A DNA stretch of 64,000 bases, from the NCBI GenBank assembly GCA_963844805.1, contig CAWJPU010000013.1, positions 248,001-312,000 on the forward strand. The letters run 5' to 3'. The notes under the pieces were generated by a model, which was not told the origin of the DNA, did not search any database, and saw only the letters and a list, made by a program, of their open reading frames with translations. The translations under genes were made by a program, and so were the position numbers. This document shows positions 9,835 through 17,515 of this stretch, one piece after another; position 1 is the first letter of the stretch; each line of letters opens with the position of its first letter. The stretch is from JACCZR01 sp963844805. GTDB taxonomy: Bacteria > Actinomycetota > Thermoleophilia > Solirubrobacterales > Thermoleophilaceae.

Positions 9835-9888
9835 CCCGGGACAAAAAGCCTAAAAACTTGTCGGGTTTTATGTGTTACCGTCCCGCGC
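9835..9888 (+). promoter_or_regulatory. AT-rich promoter with inverted repeat before the cysteine dioxygenase gene
   Basis: An AT-rich island in a GC-rich background. CCCGGGACAA (9835-9844) and TTGTCGGG (9858-9865) form an imperfect inverted repeat followed by TTTTAT. TACCGT (9876-9881) lies 7 nt before GTG 9889, a leaderless -10 box. The repeat falls in the -35 region, so a regulator site is likelier than a terminator, since no plus-strand gene ends here. Confidence 0.45.
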
Positions 9889-10389
9889 GTGATCCCCGAG
9901 AACCTCCGCGGACGCCTCCTCTCGCAGCTCGAGCTGGGCGGCGTGGCCTCGAGCGTGGCCGCCCATTCCCACCTGTGGGAGCGGCTGGTCCGCCACGAAG
10001 CCGACCAGCGGGTCTTCGAGGAGCTGCTGACCGACGAGCACCTGTCGGTGTGGCTGATCTGCTGGATGGAGGGCCAGGACACCGGCTTCCACGACCACGA
10101 CGGGTCGGCCGGATCGGTGTCGGTCGTGCGCGGCCGGCTGCGCGAGGAGCGGCTGCGGATCGGCGGGCCGCCCGCGTCGCTCGACCTGTCCGCGGGCGAC
10201 TCCTTCGGCTTCGGCGCCACCGACATCCACCGCGTGACCCACCCCGGCGGCGAACCGTCCGTGTCCGTCCACGCCTACTCGCCGCCCCTGCTCGGCATGG
10301 GCTCCTACGTGGTCGAGCCCACGGGCGCGCTGCGCCGCCACGCCCTGCGCGCGCACGAAGAGCTGCGCCCGCTGGCCCCCGCCGCCTGA
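9889..10389 (+). CDS. Cysteine dioxygenase type I-like cupin
   Basis: Predicted non-heme iron enzyme oxidising L-cysteine to cysteine sulfinate. At 166 residues it is typical for bacterial CDOs. Cupin motif 1 is visible as GFHDHDGSAGSVSVVRG (two iron His near residue 65), motif 2 as the IHRVTHPGG His, and a WLICWMEGQ strand precedes them. The GTG start at 9889 follows a leaderless -10. It is followed 7 bp later by an amidohydrolase-like gene, probably in the same transcript. The substrate is inferred from the family; a 3-mercaptopropionate dioxygenase is the main alternative. Confidence 0.82.
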   Translation: MIPENLRGRLLSQLELGGVASSVAAHSHLWERLVRHEADQRVFEELLTDEHLSVWLICWMEGQDTGFHDHDGSAGSVSVVRGRLREERLRIGGPPASLDLSAGDSFGFGATDIHRVTHPGGEPSVSVHAYSPPLLGMGSYVVEPTGALRRHALRAHEELRPLAPAA

Positions 10390-10396
10390 GGCCCCC

Positions 10397-11284
10397 GTGC
10401 AGGCCGACCTCCACCAGCACCTGCTGGGCGAGCCGCTGCTGGAGGCGCTGTCCTCGCGCGGCAGCGCGCCGCTGGCCCGGCGCGAGGCCGGCGGCTGGAT
10501 GCTCGAGGTCCCCGGCGAGCCACCCCACCCGGTGGACCCGGCGGCCGAGGACCCCGCTGCGCGCGCTGCGCTGCTGGAAGCCGACGGCCTGGACCGGGCC
10601 GCGGTGGCGCTGTCGGGCGTGCTCGGCGTCGAGGGCCTGCCCGGGGACGAGACCGAGCGGCTGCTCGCCGCGCACGACGAGGGCCTGGCCACCCTGCCCG
10701 AGCGCTTCGGCCGCTGGGCCTCGGTCTCGCTGCTCGAGCCTTCCCCCGCCGCGGTCGAGGCCCAGCTGGACGACGGTGCGGTCGGCCTGACCCTTCCCGC
10801 CGGCGCGCTGTCCACTCCAGAGCGCGTGGAGCTCGTGGCCCCGCTGCTGGAGCCCCTGGCCCGCCGCGGACGACCGCTGTTCGTGCATCCGGGGCCCGGC
10901 TCCGGCGCGCCGGTCGCGGAGAGCTGGTGGCCGGCGCTCACGCGCTACGTGGCCGAGATGAACGCCGCCTGGCACGCCTTCGTCGCGGTCGGCCCCGAGC
11001 CGCTGCCACCGGTCCGGGTGGTGTTCGCGCTGCTGGCCGGGCTGGCGCCGCTGCACCTGGAGCGGCTGACCGTCCGCGGCGGCCCGGCCGAGCGCGCCCT
11101 GGACGAGCGCTTCCTCTACGAGGTCTCCTCCTACGGCCCGCGCTCGATCGAGGCCGTGGGCCGGGTCGTCGGGGCCGGGCAGCTCGTGTTCGGCTCCGAC
11201 CGCCCGGTGGACTCCCCCGCCCCACCCGCCGCGTCGCCGTGGACTCGCCTGGCGGCGCGCAACGCCGCCGCGTTGCTCGCCTGA
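10397..11284 (+). CDS. Amidohydrolase-like TIM-barrel protein
   Basis: A 295-residue protein starting with an ADLHQHLLGE motif (metal-binding HxH-like at residues 6-8). A later LFVHPGPGSG strand carries the next conserved His, and FGSDRPVD near the C-terminus carries the catalytic Asp. This order fits the amidohydrolase-2 (ACMSD-like) metal-dependent hydrolase or decarboxylase fold. GTG at 10397 is 7 bp after the dioxygenase stop, so the two are probably cotranscribed. Substrate unknown; I cannot name a closer subfamily. Confidence 0.7.
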   Translation: MQADLHQHLLGEPLLEALSSRGSAPLARREAGGWMLEVPGEPPHPVDPAAEDPAARAALLEADGLDRAAVALSGVLGVEGLPGDETERLLAAHDEGLATLPERFGRWASVSLLEPSPAAVEAQLDDGAVGLTLPAGALSTPERVELVAPLLEPLARRGRPLFVHPGPGSGAPVAESWWPALTRYVAEMNAAWHAFVAVGPEPLPPVRVVFALLAGLAPLHLERLTVRGGPAERALDERFLYEVSSYGPRSIEAVGRVVGAGQLVFGSDRPVDSPAPPAASPWTRLAARNAAALLA

Positions 11285-11309
11285 CGCCGAGCGCGGGATA
11301 CTCGGCGCC

Positions 11310-11870
11310 ATGCCGAGGGACCAGATCGTGCGCACGCCGCTTCGGGTCCGCGCTCGGTCGAGCCGGCCGCTCGACGTACGGCTCGGCCTCCGCTTTCCGT
11401 GGATCGCATCCACCGTCCCCCGGCTGGTCGCAGCGCTGCAGCCGGGGTCTCGCGTGCGACAGGCATTCTTCCGCCGGGCGGTCCGGGTCGGGCTGGAGGC
11501 GTACAACCGCCGCGACCTGGACGCGGTGGTCGTGGGCTTCCACCCGGAGCTGGAGTACGTCCCCTACCGCGAGTTCGTCGACGCGGCACTCGCGAAGCCG
11601 AGCTACCACGGGCCCTCGGGGTACCGGGAGTACATCGAGAGCACCTACGACGTGTGGGGGTCCGAGGTCCAGCTGCACCCGAGAGAGCTGATCGACCTGG
11701 GCGACCGGCTGGTGGTGCTCGCCGACATGCCGATGCGCGCTCAGGCCAGCGGTGTTTCGCTGGACGAGGCCTACGGAAGCGTCTGGACCCTGAAGGACGG
11801 CCGGGTCGTGCGTGCACAGGACTTCCTCCGTCACGACGAGGCGCTCGAGGCGGCGGGACTGGAGGCCTGA
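11310..11870 (+). CDS. SnoaL-like (NTF2 fold) protein
   Basis: A 186-residue protein whose C-terminal two thirds fit the NTF2/SnoaL fold: VGLEAYNRRDLDAVVVGFHPELEYV, a YREYIESTYDVW helix, and WTLKDGRVVRAQDFLRHDEALEAAG. It has an extra basic N-terminus of about 50 residues. The ATG is preceded by GATACT at 7 nt, suggesting a leaderless start. It sits just ahead of a second SnoaL-like gene, a likely pair. No enzymatic function can be assigned. Confidence 0.75.
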   Translation: MPRDQIVRTPLRVRARSSRPLDVRLGLRFPWIASTVPRLVAALQPGSRVRQAFFRRAVRVGLEAYNRRDLDAVVVGFHPELEYVPYREFVDAALAKPSYHGPSGYREYIESTYDVWGSEVQLHPRELIDLGDRLVVLADMPMRAQASGVSLDEAYGSVWTLKDGRVVRAQDFLRHDEALEAAGLEA

Positions 11871-11873
11871 CCC

Positions 11874-12275
11874 ATCGCCCACGGAGACGCCGAGATCATC
11901 CGTCGCGCCTTCGAGGAGGCCGCCGACGGTGACGTCGGAACCTGGTTTCGGGCCGCCGACCCGGACATCCGCGTCGTGCCGCGCCCCGCCGAGCCCGACG
12001 CGAGGGACGAGTACCGCGGGTTCGACGAGCTGATGGACTACCTCGTCAACTGGTACAGCCAGTGGGAGGAGTACGAGGTCGAGCCGGTCGAGGTCGTCGA
12101 CGCCGGGGAGCACGTGCTCGCCGTGGTGCGCGAGCGTGGCCGGCTGGAGGGCTCGGGGTTGGAGGTCCGAGAGGACTTCAGCCACTCCTTCATGCTGCGC
12201 GACGGCAAGGTGGTCGAGTGGCGCATGTACGACAGCCACGCGGAGGCGCGCGAGGCCGTCGGGATGTCGCCCTAG
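11874..12275 (+). CDS. SnoaL-like protein, start codon uncertain (ATC?)
   Basis: Second NTF2-fold protein. Family-like sequence begins at AHGDAEIIRRAFEEA, encoded from 11877, ahead of the first conventional in-frame start (GTG 11976). The only initiator-like codon at the natural N-terminus is ATC at 11874, three bases after the previous stop. Either ATC is used, or an ATG has been misread. The end reads SHSFMLRDGKVVEWRMYDSHAEAREAVG, the typical last strand and helix. About 133 residues. It converges with the second cyclase gene across a terminator. Confidence 0.65.
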   Translation: MAHGDAEIIRRAFEEAADGDVGTWFRAADPDIRVVPRPAEPDARDEYRGFDELMDYLVNWYSQWEEYEVEPVEVVDAGEHVLAVVRERGRLEGSGLEVREDFSHSFMLRDGKVVEWRMYDSHAEAREAVGMSP

Positions 12276-12286
12276 CCCTGAAGACG

Positions 12287-12306
12287 CTCGTCAGCGCGCT
12301 GACGAA
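12287..12306. terminator. Bidirectional terminator between convergent genes
   Basis: A perfect 16-bp palindrome CGTCAGCGCGCTGACG (12289-12304) with a flanking T/A pair, between the SnoaL stop (12275) and the cyclase stop (12349). Its stem half CGTCAGC recurs in the terminator at 45.6 kb, also between convergent genes. Confidence 0.6.
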
Positions 12307-12348
12307 TTCTCGCACGGGTGCCGCGCATGCCGGGGCCGACGCCAGCCC

Positions 12349-15300
12349 TCAAGCCACGCGCACGAGCGCGCGGGCGCGGCCGGCCATGTGGCCCACGCCC
12401 AGGCGCTCGAACGTAGCCACCGCGCGCTCGATCGCCTCGCGCGCCGCGTCGGGGCGCTCCTCGGCCGCGGCGTGCGCGGTGAGCACGTCGCACCAGCCGG
12501 CGTCCAAAGGGCGGCCGAGCTCCTCCCACAGCGCACGCGACTCCGCCAAGGCGGACACCGCGGTGTCCACGTCGGCCGCGCACGCCCCCTTTGCCTGCAG
12601 CGACGCGGCGCGGGCCGCCGGGTAGGGCAGCCGCTCCGCCAGCGAGGCGGCCTCCTTGGCCACCTCGGCGGCCTCGTCGCCCCGGCCGGCCAGCATCAGG
12701 TTCACCGCCCGCGCGGAGGTGGCTTGGATCGACTGGGCCACCAGCCCGGCGCGCTCGCACACCTCCAGGGCCTGTCCGAGGGCGTCGAGGGCCCCGGGCA
12801 GGTCGCCGGAGTCGCGCAGGCTGAGCGCCAGCCCGAACAGCGCCCAGTAGGCGACCTCCGACCAGCCGGTCTCCTGGGCGATCGACAGCGCGCGGCGGTA
12901 GGTCTCGGCCGCCTGGGTGAAGTCGCCGGAGCGCCAGCGCAGAAGGCCCCTCAGCGCGTAGGGGTATGCGAGGCTGCGCGCCAGCCCTTCGCGCTCGGCC
13001 AGCTCCAGGCTCGCTTCGGCCAGCGCCGCCACCTCGTCCCAGTCGGCCCGGTACGCGGCGAGCAGCGCCAGCGCGGACTGCAATTCGGCCTCCGCGGTCA
13101 GGTCGCCCACGCGGCGGGCGAGCTCGCGCGCCTCGCTGTAGGCGTCGGCCGCGCCCACGTAGTCGGCCTCGGACATGTCGAGGTGCGATCCGAGCGCGAT
13201 CAGCGCCTTGATCGTGTTGTTCGGCCCCGAGGAGCGGGCGATCTCCACCGAGCGCTCGAGGTTCTCGCGCGCCTTGACCCCGTCCCCCATGCGGCCGAAG
13301 ACGCGGCCGAACACCTCGTGGGCCCGGCTCGCCGCGCCCGCCTCCTCCAGCCTTTCGGCCAGCCGCAGCGCCTTCTCGGCGGCGTAGATGGCGAGCATGT
13401 TGTCGCCGGTGTACATGTACAGCGTGGCCGCCTCCTCGTAGAGGAGCACCAGCTCCCGGGCCGGCGGCCCGTCCTTCAGCAGCCCGATCCCGCGCTGGTA
13501 GCGCTCGATCGCCTCCTTCACCGCGCCCTTCTGCCACAGGGCGGCGCCGACCTTGCGGTTCAGGTCCCCGAGCCGCGCCAGGTCCTCCTCGTCGGCCTGC
13601 TCGATGCACTCCTCCCACGCCTCGATCGCCGCGTCGACGCGCCCGAGCAGCAACGCCACGTCGCCCTGCTTCTCGCGCAGGCGCGTGCGCGCGGCGAGGT
13701 CGGCGACACCTAGCGCGTAGGCCGCCGCGTAGTGGTCGAAGGCCTCGGCGTTGGAGTAGAGCGCCGCGGCGCGGTCGCCCGCGGTCTCCAGCAGCTCCAG
13801 CGCCTTGGCCTCCAGCCTTCCGCGCAGGGGCTCCTCGAGGTGGGTCTCCTGAGCGAGCGTCGCGGCGCGGCCGTAGTGCTCGGCCAGCAGGCCCACCACC
13901 TCGTCGGCGCGGTCGCCGGCGTGTTCCTCGATGTACAGGGCGGTCTCGTAGTGCCGCCGCGCGCGCACGGCCTTGGGAAGCATCCCGTAGGCCACGTCGC
14001 GGATCAGCACGTGCTTGAAGGCGAGCTCGCGCTCGCCGCCCAGGCGGGCCGGCCCGGTGGACCTGATGACGAAGTCCTTGTCCTCGAGGGAGTCGAGCGC
14101 CTCGGCCAGGTCACCGCTTTCCTGCTGGGCGACCGCCGCCAGCGACCCGGGCCAGAACGTACGGCCGCTGACCGCGGCGTGCTGGATCAGGAGTCGCTCG
14201 AAGGAGGGCAGCGAGTCCAGCCGCGCGGCGAGCACGCCCTGAACGCTGTCGGGCAGGTCGCCCCGCTCGTCGCCTTCGCCGGCCAGGCGGACCATCTCCT
14301 CGGCGAACAAGGGGTTGCCCTCCGACCGCTCGGCCACGAGCGCGTGAGCGTCGGAGCTGCCGTCCGGCAGCAGGGCCGAGACCAGCTCGCGCGCCTCGTC
14401 GCGGGTCAGCGGCTCGAGCCCGAGCGAGGTGGCGTTGCGGCGCCCACTGCCCCAGTTCGAGCGCCGCTCGAACAGCGCATCGCGCGTCAAACACAGCAGC
14501 AACAGCGGCGCCCGCACACGCTGGGCGAGGTGGTCGATCAGGTCGAGCATCCCGTCGTCGGCCCAGTGGATGTCCTCGAAGACCACGACCAGCGGCCGAT
14601 CGGTGGCGATCGCCTCCATCAGCGCGCGGATGGCGGCGAAGAAGCTGTCGCGCAGCCGCTGCGGGTCCTCCTCGTCGGCGTCCGGGGAAGCCTGCGGCGA
14701 GCCGATCCCGAGCAGGCGGGCGATGGTCGAGGCCTGCCGCCCGGCCTCGCCGGCGTCGCCCCTGCCGTCCAGGCGCGCCTCGACGGCGGCGGTCAGCTTC
14801 TGCCGCGCGGCGTCGGCGGTGTCGGCGTCGTCGATGCCGAACTCCTCGCGCAGCACCTCGCCGAGCGCCCAGTAGACGACCGCCGACCCGTACGCGGGGC
14901 AGCGGCCCACCCGCACGTCGGGGCTGTCGGGCGCGGCAGCCAGGCGGCTCTGCAGCTCGGCCAGCAGCCGCGACTTTCCGACGCCGGCCTCGCCCACCAC
15001 GGTCACCAGGTGGGCGCGCCGCTCGCGCGCGACCCGCTGGGCCAGCGACTCGAGCAGGTCCAGCTCGTGGGTGCGCCCCACCAGCGGCGAGCGCGCGTCC
15101 GCCGGCCGGCGCCGGGGATGAGCGGTGGTGACCCCGGTCGCCTCCCAGGCCGGCACGGGCTCGGCCTTGCCCTTGAGCGTCAGCGGCAGGAGCTCGCGGT
15201 AGTCGATCGCGCCTTCGGTGGCGCGCACGGTGCGCTCGCCCACCGTGACGGTGCCGCGCTCCGCGGCGGCCTGGAGCCGCGATGCCACGTTCACCGCGTC

Positions 15301-15894
15301 GCCCACCACGGTGTAGGCGTCGCCGATCGCGCCCGCCACCACCTCGCCGGTGTTCACGCCCACGCGGAGCGAAAAGGTGGCGCCGTGGGTGCTTGCCAGG
15401 CGCTCGTTGATCTCGCCCATCGCCTCCTGCATCCCGAGCCCGGCCCGCACCGCGCGCTCGGCGTCGTCCTCGTGGGCGACGGGAGCGCCGAACAGCGCCA
15501 TGACGTTGTCGCCGATGTACTTGTCGACGGTGCCGCCGAAGCGCTCGACCTCCTCCCCCAGCCGCCTCAGCGCTCCGTCGACCAGCGCCTTGACCTGCTC
15601 GGGGTCCATCTGGTCGCTGGCTGCCGTGTAGCCCGACAGGTCGGCGAACAGCACGGTTACCTGGCGGCGCTCCTCGGGCGGGACCTCGGCCGGGCGGGCC
15701 GGAGCGCGAGCCGGCTGTCCGGCGGGCGGCGCCTCGTCCAGCGCGGCGCCGCACTCCATGCAGAAGCGGGCCTGGGGCGGAGCGGTGGCGCCACAGGACG
15801 GACAGCTGCGCTCCAGCGCCGCCCCGCAGCCCATGCAGAACCGCGCCGAAGGCGGGTTCTCGGTGCCACAGCTCTGACAGGGGACGGCCCCCAC
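12349..15894 (-). CDS. Double zinc-ribbon / class III cyclase / STAND ATPase / TPR protein
   Basis: Intact 1181-residue paralogue of the cyclase at 4.5-7 kb. Two zinc ribbons (C6, C9, C20, C23; C31, C34, C45, C48) are followed by a class III cyclase with FADLSGYT, YIGDNVMALFG and VVGDAVNVASRL (all catalytic positions kept). An AAA/STAND ATPase follows with GEAGVGKS and VVFEDIHWADDG (Walker A/B), then about 500 residues of TPR-like helices. Unlike the first cyclase it has no FHA domain. Two adjacent GTG codons compete (15897 and 15894); TACGGT at 15906-15901 lies 6 nt before the second, which I take as the leaderless start. Input signal and nucleotide product (cAMP expected) are not shown by sequence. 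Confidence 0.9.
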   Translation of the reverse strand: MGAVPCQSCGTENPPSARFCMGCGAALERSCPSCGATAPPQARFCMECGAALDEAPPAGQPARAPARPAEVPPEERRQVTVLFADLSGYTAASDQMDPEQVKALVDGALRRLGEEVERFGGTVDKYIGDNVMALFGAPVAHEDDAERAVRAGLGMQEAMGEINERLASTHGATFSLRVGVNTGEVVAGAIGDAYTVVGDAVNVASRLQAAAERGTVTVGERTVRATEGAIDYRELLPLTLKGKAEPVPAWEATGVTTAHPRRRPADARSPLVGRTHELDLLESLAQRVARERRAHLVTVVGEAGVGKSRLLAELQSRLAAAPDSPDVRVGRCPAYGSAVVYWALGEVLREEFGIDDADTADAARQKLTAAVEARLDGRGDAGEAGRQASTIARLLGIGSPQASPDADEEDPQRLRDSFFAAIRALMEAIATDRPLVVVFEDIHWADDGMLDLIDHLAQRVRAPLLLLCLTRDALFERRSNWGSGRRNATSLGLEPLTRDEARELVSALLPDGSSDAHALVAERSEGNPLFAEEMVRLAGEGDERGDLPDSVQGVLAARLDSLPSFERLLIQHAAVSGRTFWPGSLAAVAQQESGDLAEALDSLEDKDFVIRSTGPARLGGERELAFKHVLIRDVAYGMLPKAVRARRHYETALYIEEHAGDRADEVVGLLAEHYGRAATLAQETHLEEPLRGRLEAKALELLETAGDRAAALYSNAEAFDHYAAAYALGVADLAARTRLREKQGDVALLLGRVDAAIEAWEECIEQADEEDLARLGDLNRKVGAALWQKGAVKEAIERYQRGIGLLKDGPPARELVLLYEEAATLYMYTGDNMLAIYAAEKALRLAERLEEAGAASRAHEVFGRVFGRMGDGVKARENLERSVEIARSSGPNNTIKALIALGSHLDMSEADYVGAADAYSEARELARRVGDLTAEAELQSALALLAAYRADWDEVAALAEASLELAEREGLARSLAYPYALRGLLRWRSGDFTQAAETYRRALSIAQETGWSEVAYWALFGLALSLRDSGDLPGALDALGQALEVCERAGLVAQSIQATSARAVNLMLAGRGDEAAEVAKEAASLAERLPYPAARAASLQAKGACAADVDTAVSALAESRALWEELGRPLDAGWCDVLTAHAAAEERPDAAREAIERAVATFERLGVGHMAGRARALVRVA

Positions 15895-15943
15895 CACCTC
15901 ACCGTAATCCAACGCGGAAGGGGCCGCCAGACGGGGCGGGCCC

Positions 15944-16355
15944 CTAAGGCATCGCGCCCGGAGGCCCGAGGATCTCGATCTGCCGCTCGGCGGCGACCGC
16001 GGCCAGGCCGCTCGGGCTCCGGCTCCGGGAGCTCCGACACCGCGAGCACGAAGTCGGCGAAGCCCTCGGTGTGGGTGACGAGCCACTTCGCCGGGGCATC
16101 GCCCACCCGGTAGGTGTGAGGCACGCCGCGCGGGGCGAGGAAGAAGTCGCCGGGGCGCAGGGTCACCTGGTGGCCGGGCATGAACAGGGTGGCTTCGCCC
16201 TCGAGCACGTAGAAGCCCTCGTCCTCGGCATGGTGGACGTGCAGCGGCGGCATGTGGCCGGCCGGGATGTCGGACATCTCCACGAGGCCGCCGTCGAGCA
16301 GGCGGGCGCGGCTTCCGAGGAAGTCGACGGTGGCCGGAGGGGCTTCGGTGATCAT
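15944..16355 (-). CDS. Cupin-domain protein, one frameshift near the end
   Basis: Small single-domain cupin of about 136 residues after correction. Motif 1 reads PLHVHHAEDEGFYVLEGEATLF, motif 2 reads PGDFFLAPRGVPHTYR, with His, His, Glu and His metal ligands in place. Close relatives are often quercetin-dioxygenase-like cupins, but the substrate cannot be told. An extra base in the GAGCGG near 16017 breaks the last about 20 codons; the corrected tail ends at TAG 15946-15944. AAAGGA lies before the ATG. It is divergent from a PadR regulator and its promoter carries the two PadR-type half-site repeats, so regulation by that repressor is likely. Confidence 0.8.
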
Positions 16356-16371
16356 GTGGGTCCTTTCGGGT

Positions 16372-16419
16372 AAGCTCTGATTCGGAGCTTAACCTAACTC
16401 TGAATCGGAGCTTTGTCAA
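16372..16419. promoter_or_regulatory. cupin promoter with tandem PadR-type operators
   Basis: On the minus strand TTGACA (16419-16414), a 17-bp spacer and TAGGTT (16396-16391) form a near-consensus promoter for the cupin gene. A 19-bp dyad AAGCTCTGATTCGGAGCTT covers 16372-16390, and a second copy (16396-16413, CTCTGAATCGGAGCTT core) fills the -35/-10 spacer. The copies are 23 bp apart. The second reaches the TTG start of the padR gene, so autoregulation is expected. Confidence 0.75.
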
Positions 16420-16952
16420 CGAACTCTCGCCTCACACCGTTCTCCTACGCGATCCTCGTGCTGGTCGGGCGCGAGGGGGCGGGACCCCACGACCTGCGCC
16501 GGATGGCCGACCAGGGCCGCGTCTACTGGGATGCCGCCCCGAGCCAGTGGTACGCCGAGCCCAAGCGGCTCGCGGAGCAGGGACTGCTTCACGCCGAGAA
16601 GCGGCCCGGGCGCACGCGTGAGCGCACGCACTACACGCTCACCGACGCGGGCCGGCGGGCCCTCGCGGACTGGGTTCGGACGCCCGCCACGCTACCGCGC
16701 ATGCAGAACGAGCCGGTGGTGCGACTGCTGGCCGCAGACCTCGTCTCGCCGGCCGGCGTGCTCGAGGGGCTCCTGCCGATGGAGGAGGAGATTCAGGCCG
16801 CGCGCGACGGCGTGGCGCGATCGCGCGAGCTGTTTCAGCCCGAGCTCCCCCACCGGGCGCCCCTGCTCGAGCTCAACAACCGCTACGCGGACCGGCTGCT
16901 CGATCTTCAGGCGGAGTGGCTGGCCGAGGCCGCGAAGCTGCTGAGGGACTAG
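16413..16952 (+). CDS. PadR-family transcriptional regulator
   Basis: A 179-residue PadR repressor. The winged helix spans about residues 8-90 (LTPFSYAILVLVGREGAGPHDLRRM... wing ..GRTRERTHYTLTDAGRRAL), and a C-terminal dimerisation helix carries PLLELNNRYADRLLDLQAEWLAEAA. The only workable start is TTG 16413; GGAG is just 2 nt ahead, too close for a good Shine-Dalgarno. The operator overlaps the start codon. It likely represses the divergent cupin gene and itself in response to a phenolic or similar ligand (family knowledge). Its last 157 bp are duplicated at 24.7 kb. Confidence 0.88.
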   Translation: MSTNSRLTPFSYAILVLVGREGAGPHDLRRMADQGRVYWDAAPSQWYAEPKRLAEQGLLHAEKRPGRTRERTHYTLTDAGRRALADWVRTPATLPRMQNEPVVRLLAADLVSPAGVLEGLLPMEEEIQAARDGVARSRELFQPELPHRAPLLELNNRYADRLLDLQAEWLAEAAKLLRD

Positions 16953-16958
16953 AACGAC

Positions 16959-16986
16959 GAAGAGCCCGCCGGCCGGCGGGCTCTTC
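16959..16986. terminator. Strong bidirectional hairpin after padR
   Basis: Perfect 12-bp arms GAAGAGCCCGCC and GGCGGGCTCTTC around GGCC. It sits between the convergent padR stop (16952) and the secreted-protein stop (17010). No U-run, as often in high-GC genomes. Confidence 0.75.
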
Positions 16987-17009
16987 GCGTTGGTGCGGGC
17001 GACGTGGGA

Positions 17010-17411
17010 TCAGTCGACCGAGGGGCGGATGCTCCTCGACACGGCCGCCTTGCACTTCTTGGTGGCCGCCACGTAGGCGTAGTACTTGCCCGTGGGGCCC
17101 GAGTCGACGTGCCACATTCCGGCGTCGCCGTTGGGCTGCGCGATGTCGGAGCCGACCTTCTTGTCCTTGCGCCGGTTGCGGTGGCTGCCCTTCTGCTTGT
17201 AGAGGACCACCTTCCGGTTGCTCTCACAGCTCTCGCGGCTGCTGGCCAGCTCGCCCGAGAAGCCGGGGGCGCTGGGCTCGATCGACAGGCTGGCGCCGGC
17301 CTTCGAGACCTTCTTGGCCTGGGCGTCGTCCACGTTGCCGACGGCGGCGGCGCCGATCGAGGCAACGGAGAGCGCGATGGCGATGAGCTTCGCGGGGCGG
17401 CTGCTGGTCAT
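17010..17411 (-). CDS. Small secreted basic protein, unknown function
   Basis: 133 residues. The start ATG 17411 has an AGGAGG Shine-Dalgarno at a good distance. A signal peptide is clear (KLIAIALSVASIGAAAVG, cleavage near ADAQA-KK). The mature part is about 105 residues, basic, with two Cys (SCES and KKCKAA) and a compact beta-like pattern (KVVLYKQKGS, GKYYAYVAATKK). I do not recognise a family. It lies downstream of the beta-roll gene cluster on the same strand but has its own upstream region of about 100 bp, so it is probably transcribed separately. Confidence 0.75.
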   Translation of the reverse strand: MTSSRPAKLIAIALSVASIGAAAVGNVDDAQAKKVSKAGASLSIEPSAPGFSGELASSRESCESNRKVVLYKQKGSHRNRRKDKKVGSDIAQPNGDAGMWHVDSGPTGKYYAYVAATKKCKAAVSRSIRPSVD

Positions 17412-17515
17412 GACTTCCTCCTGGCTCTTGGTGACTGATCCGATGGAGGAGTCTCGGTTCGATGCGCCGAGGCGACCAGGCACCCCAGGGTGAGAATCAG
17501 CCCACCCGCTGGGAC

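Noticed and set aside
9840..9868. Intrinsic terminator (stem plus TTTT) before the cysteine dioxygenase gene
   Set aside because: No plus-strand gene ends there; both flanking genes diverge from this region, so a promoter/operator reading fits better.
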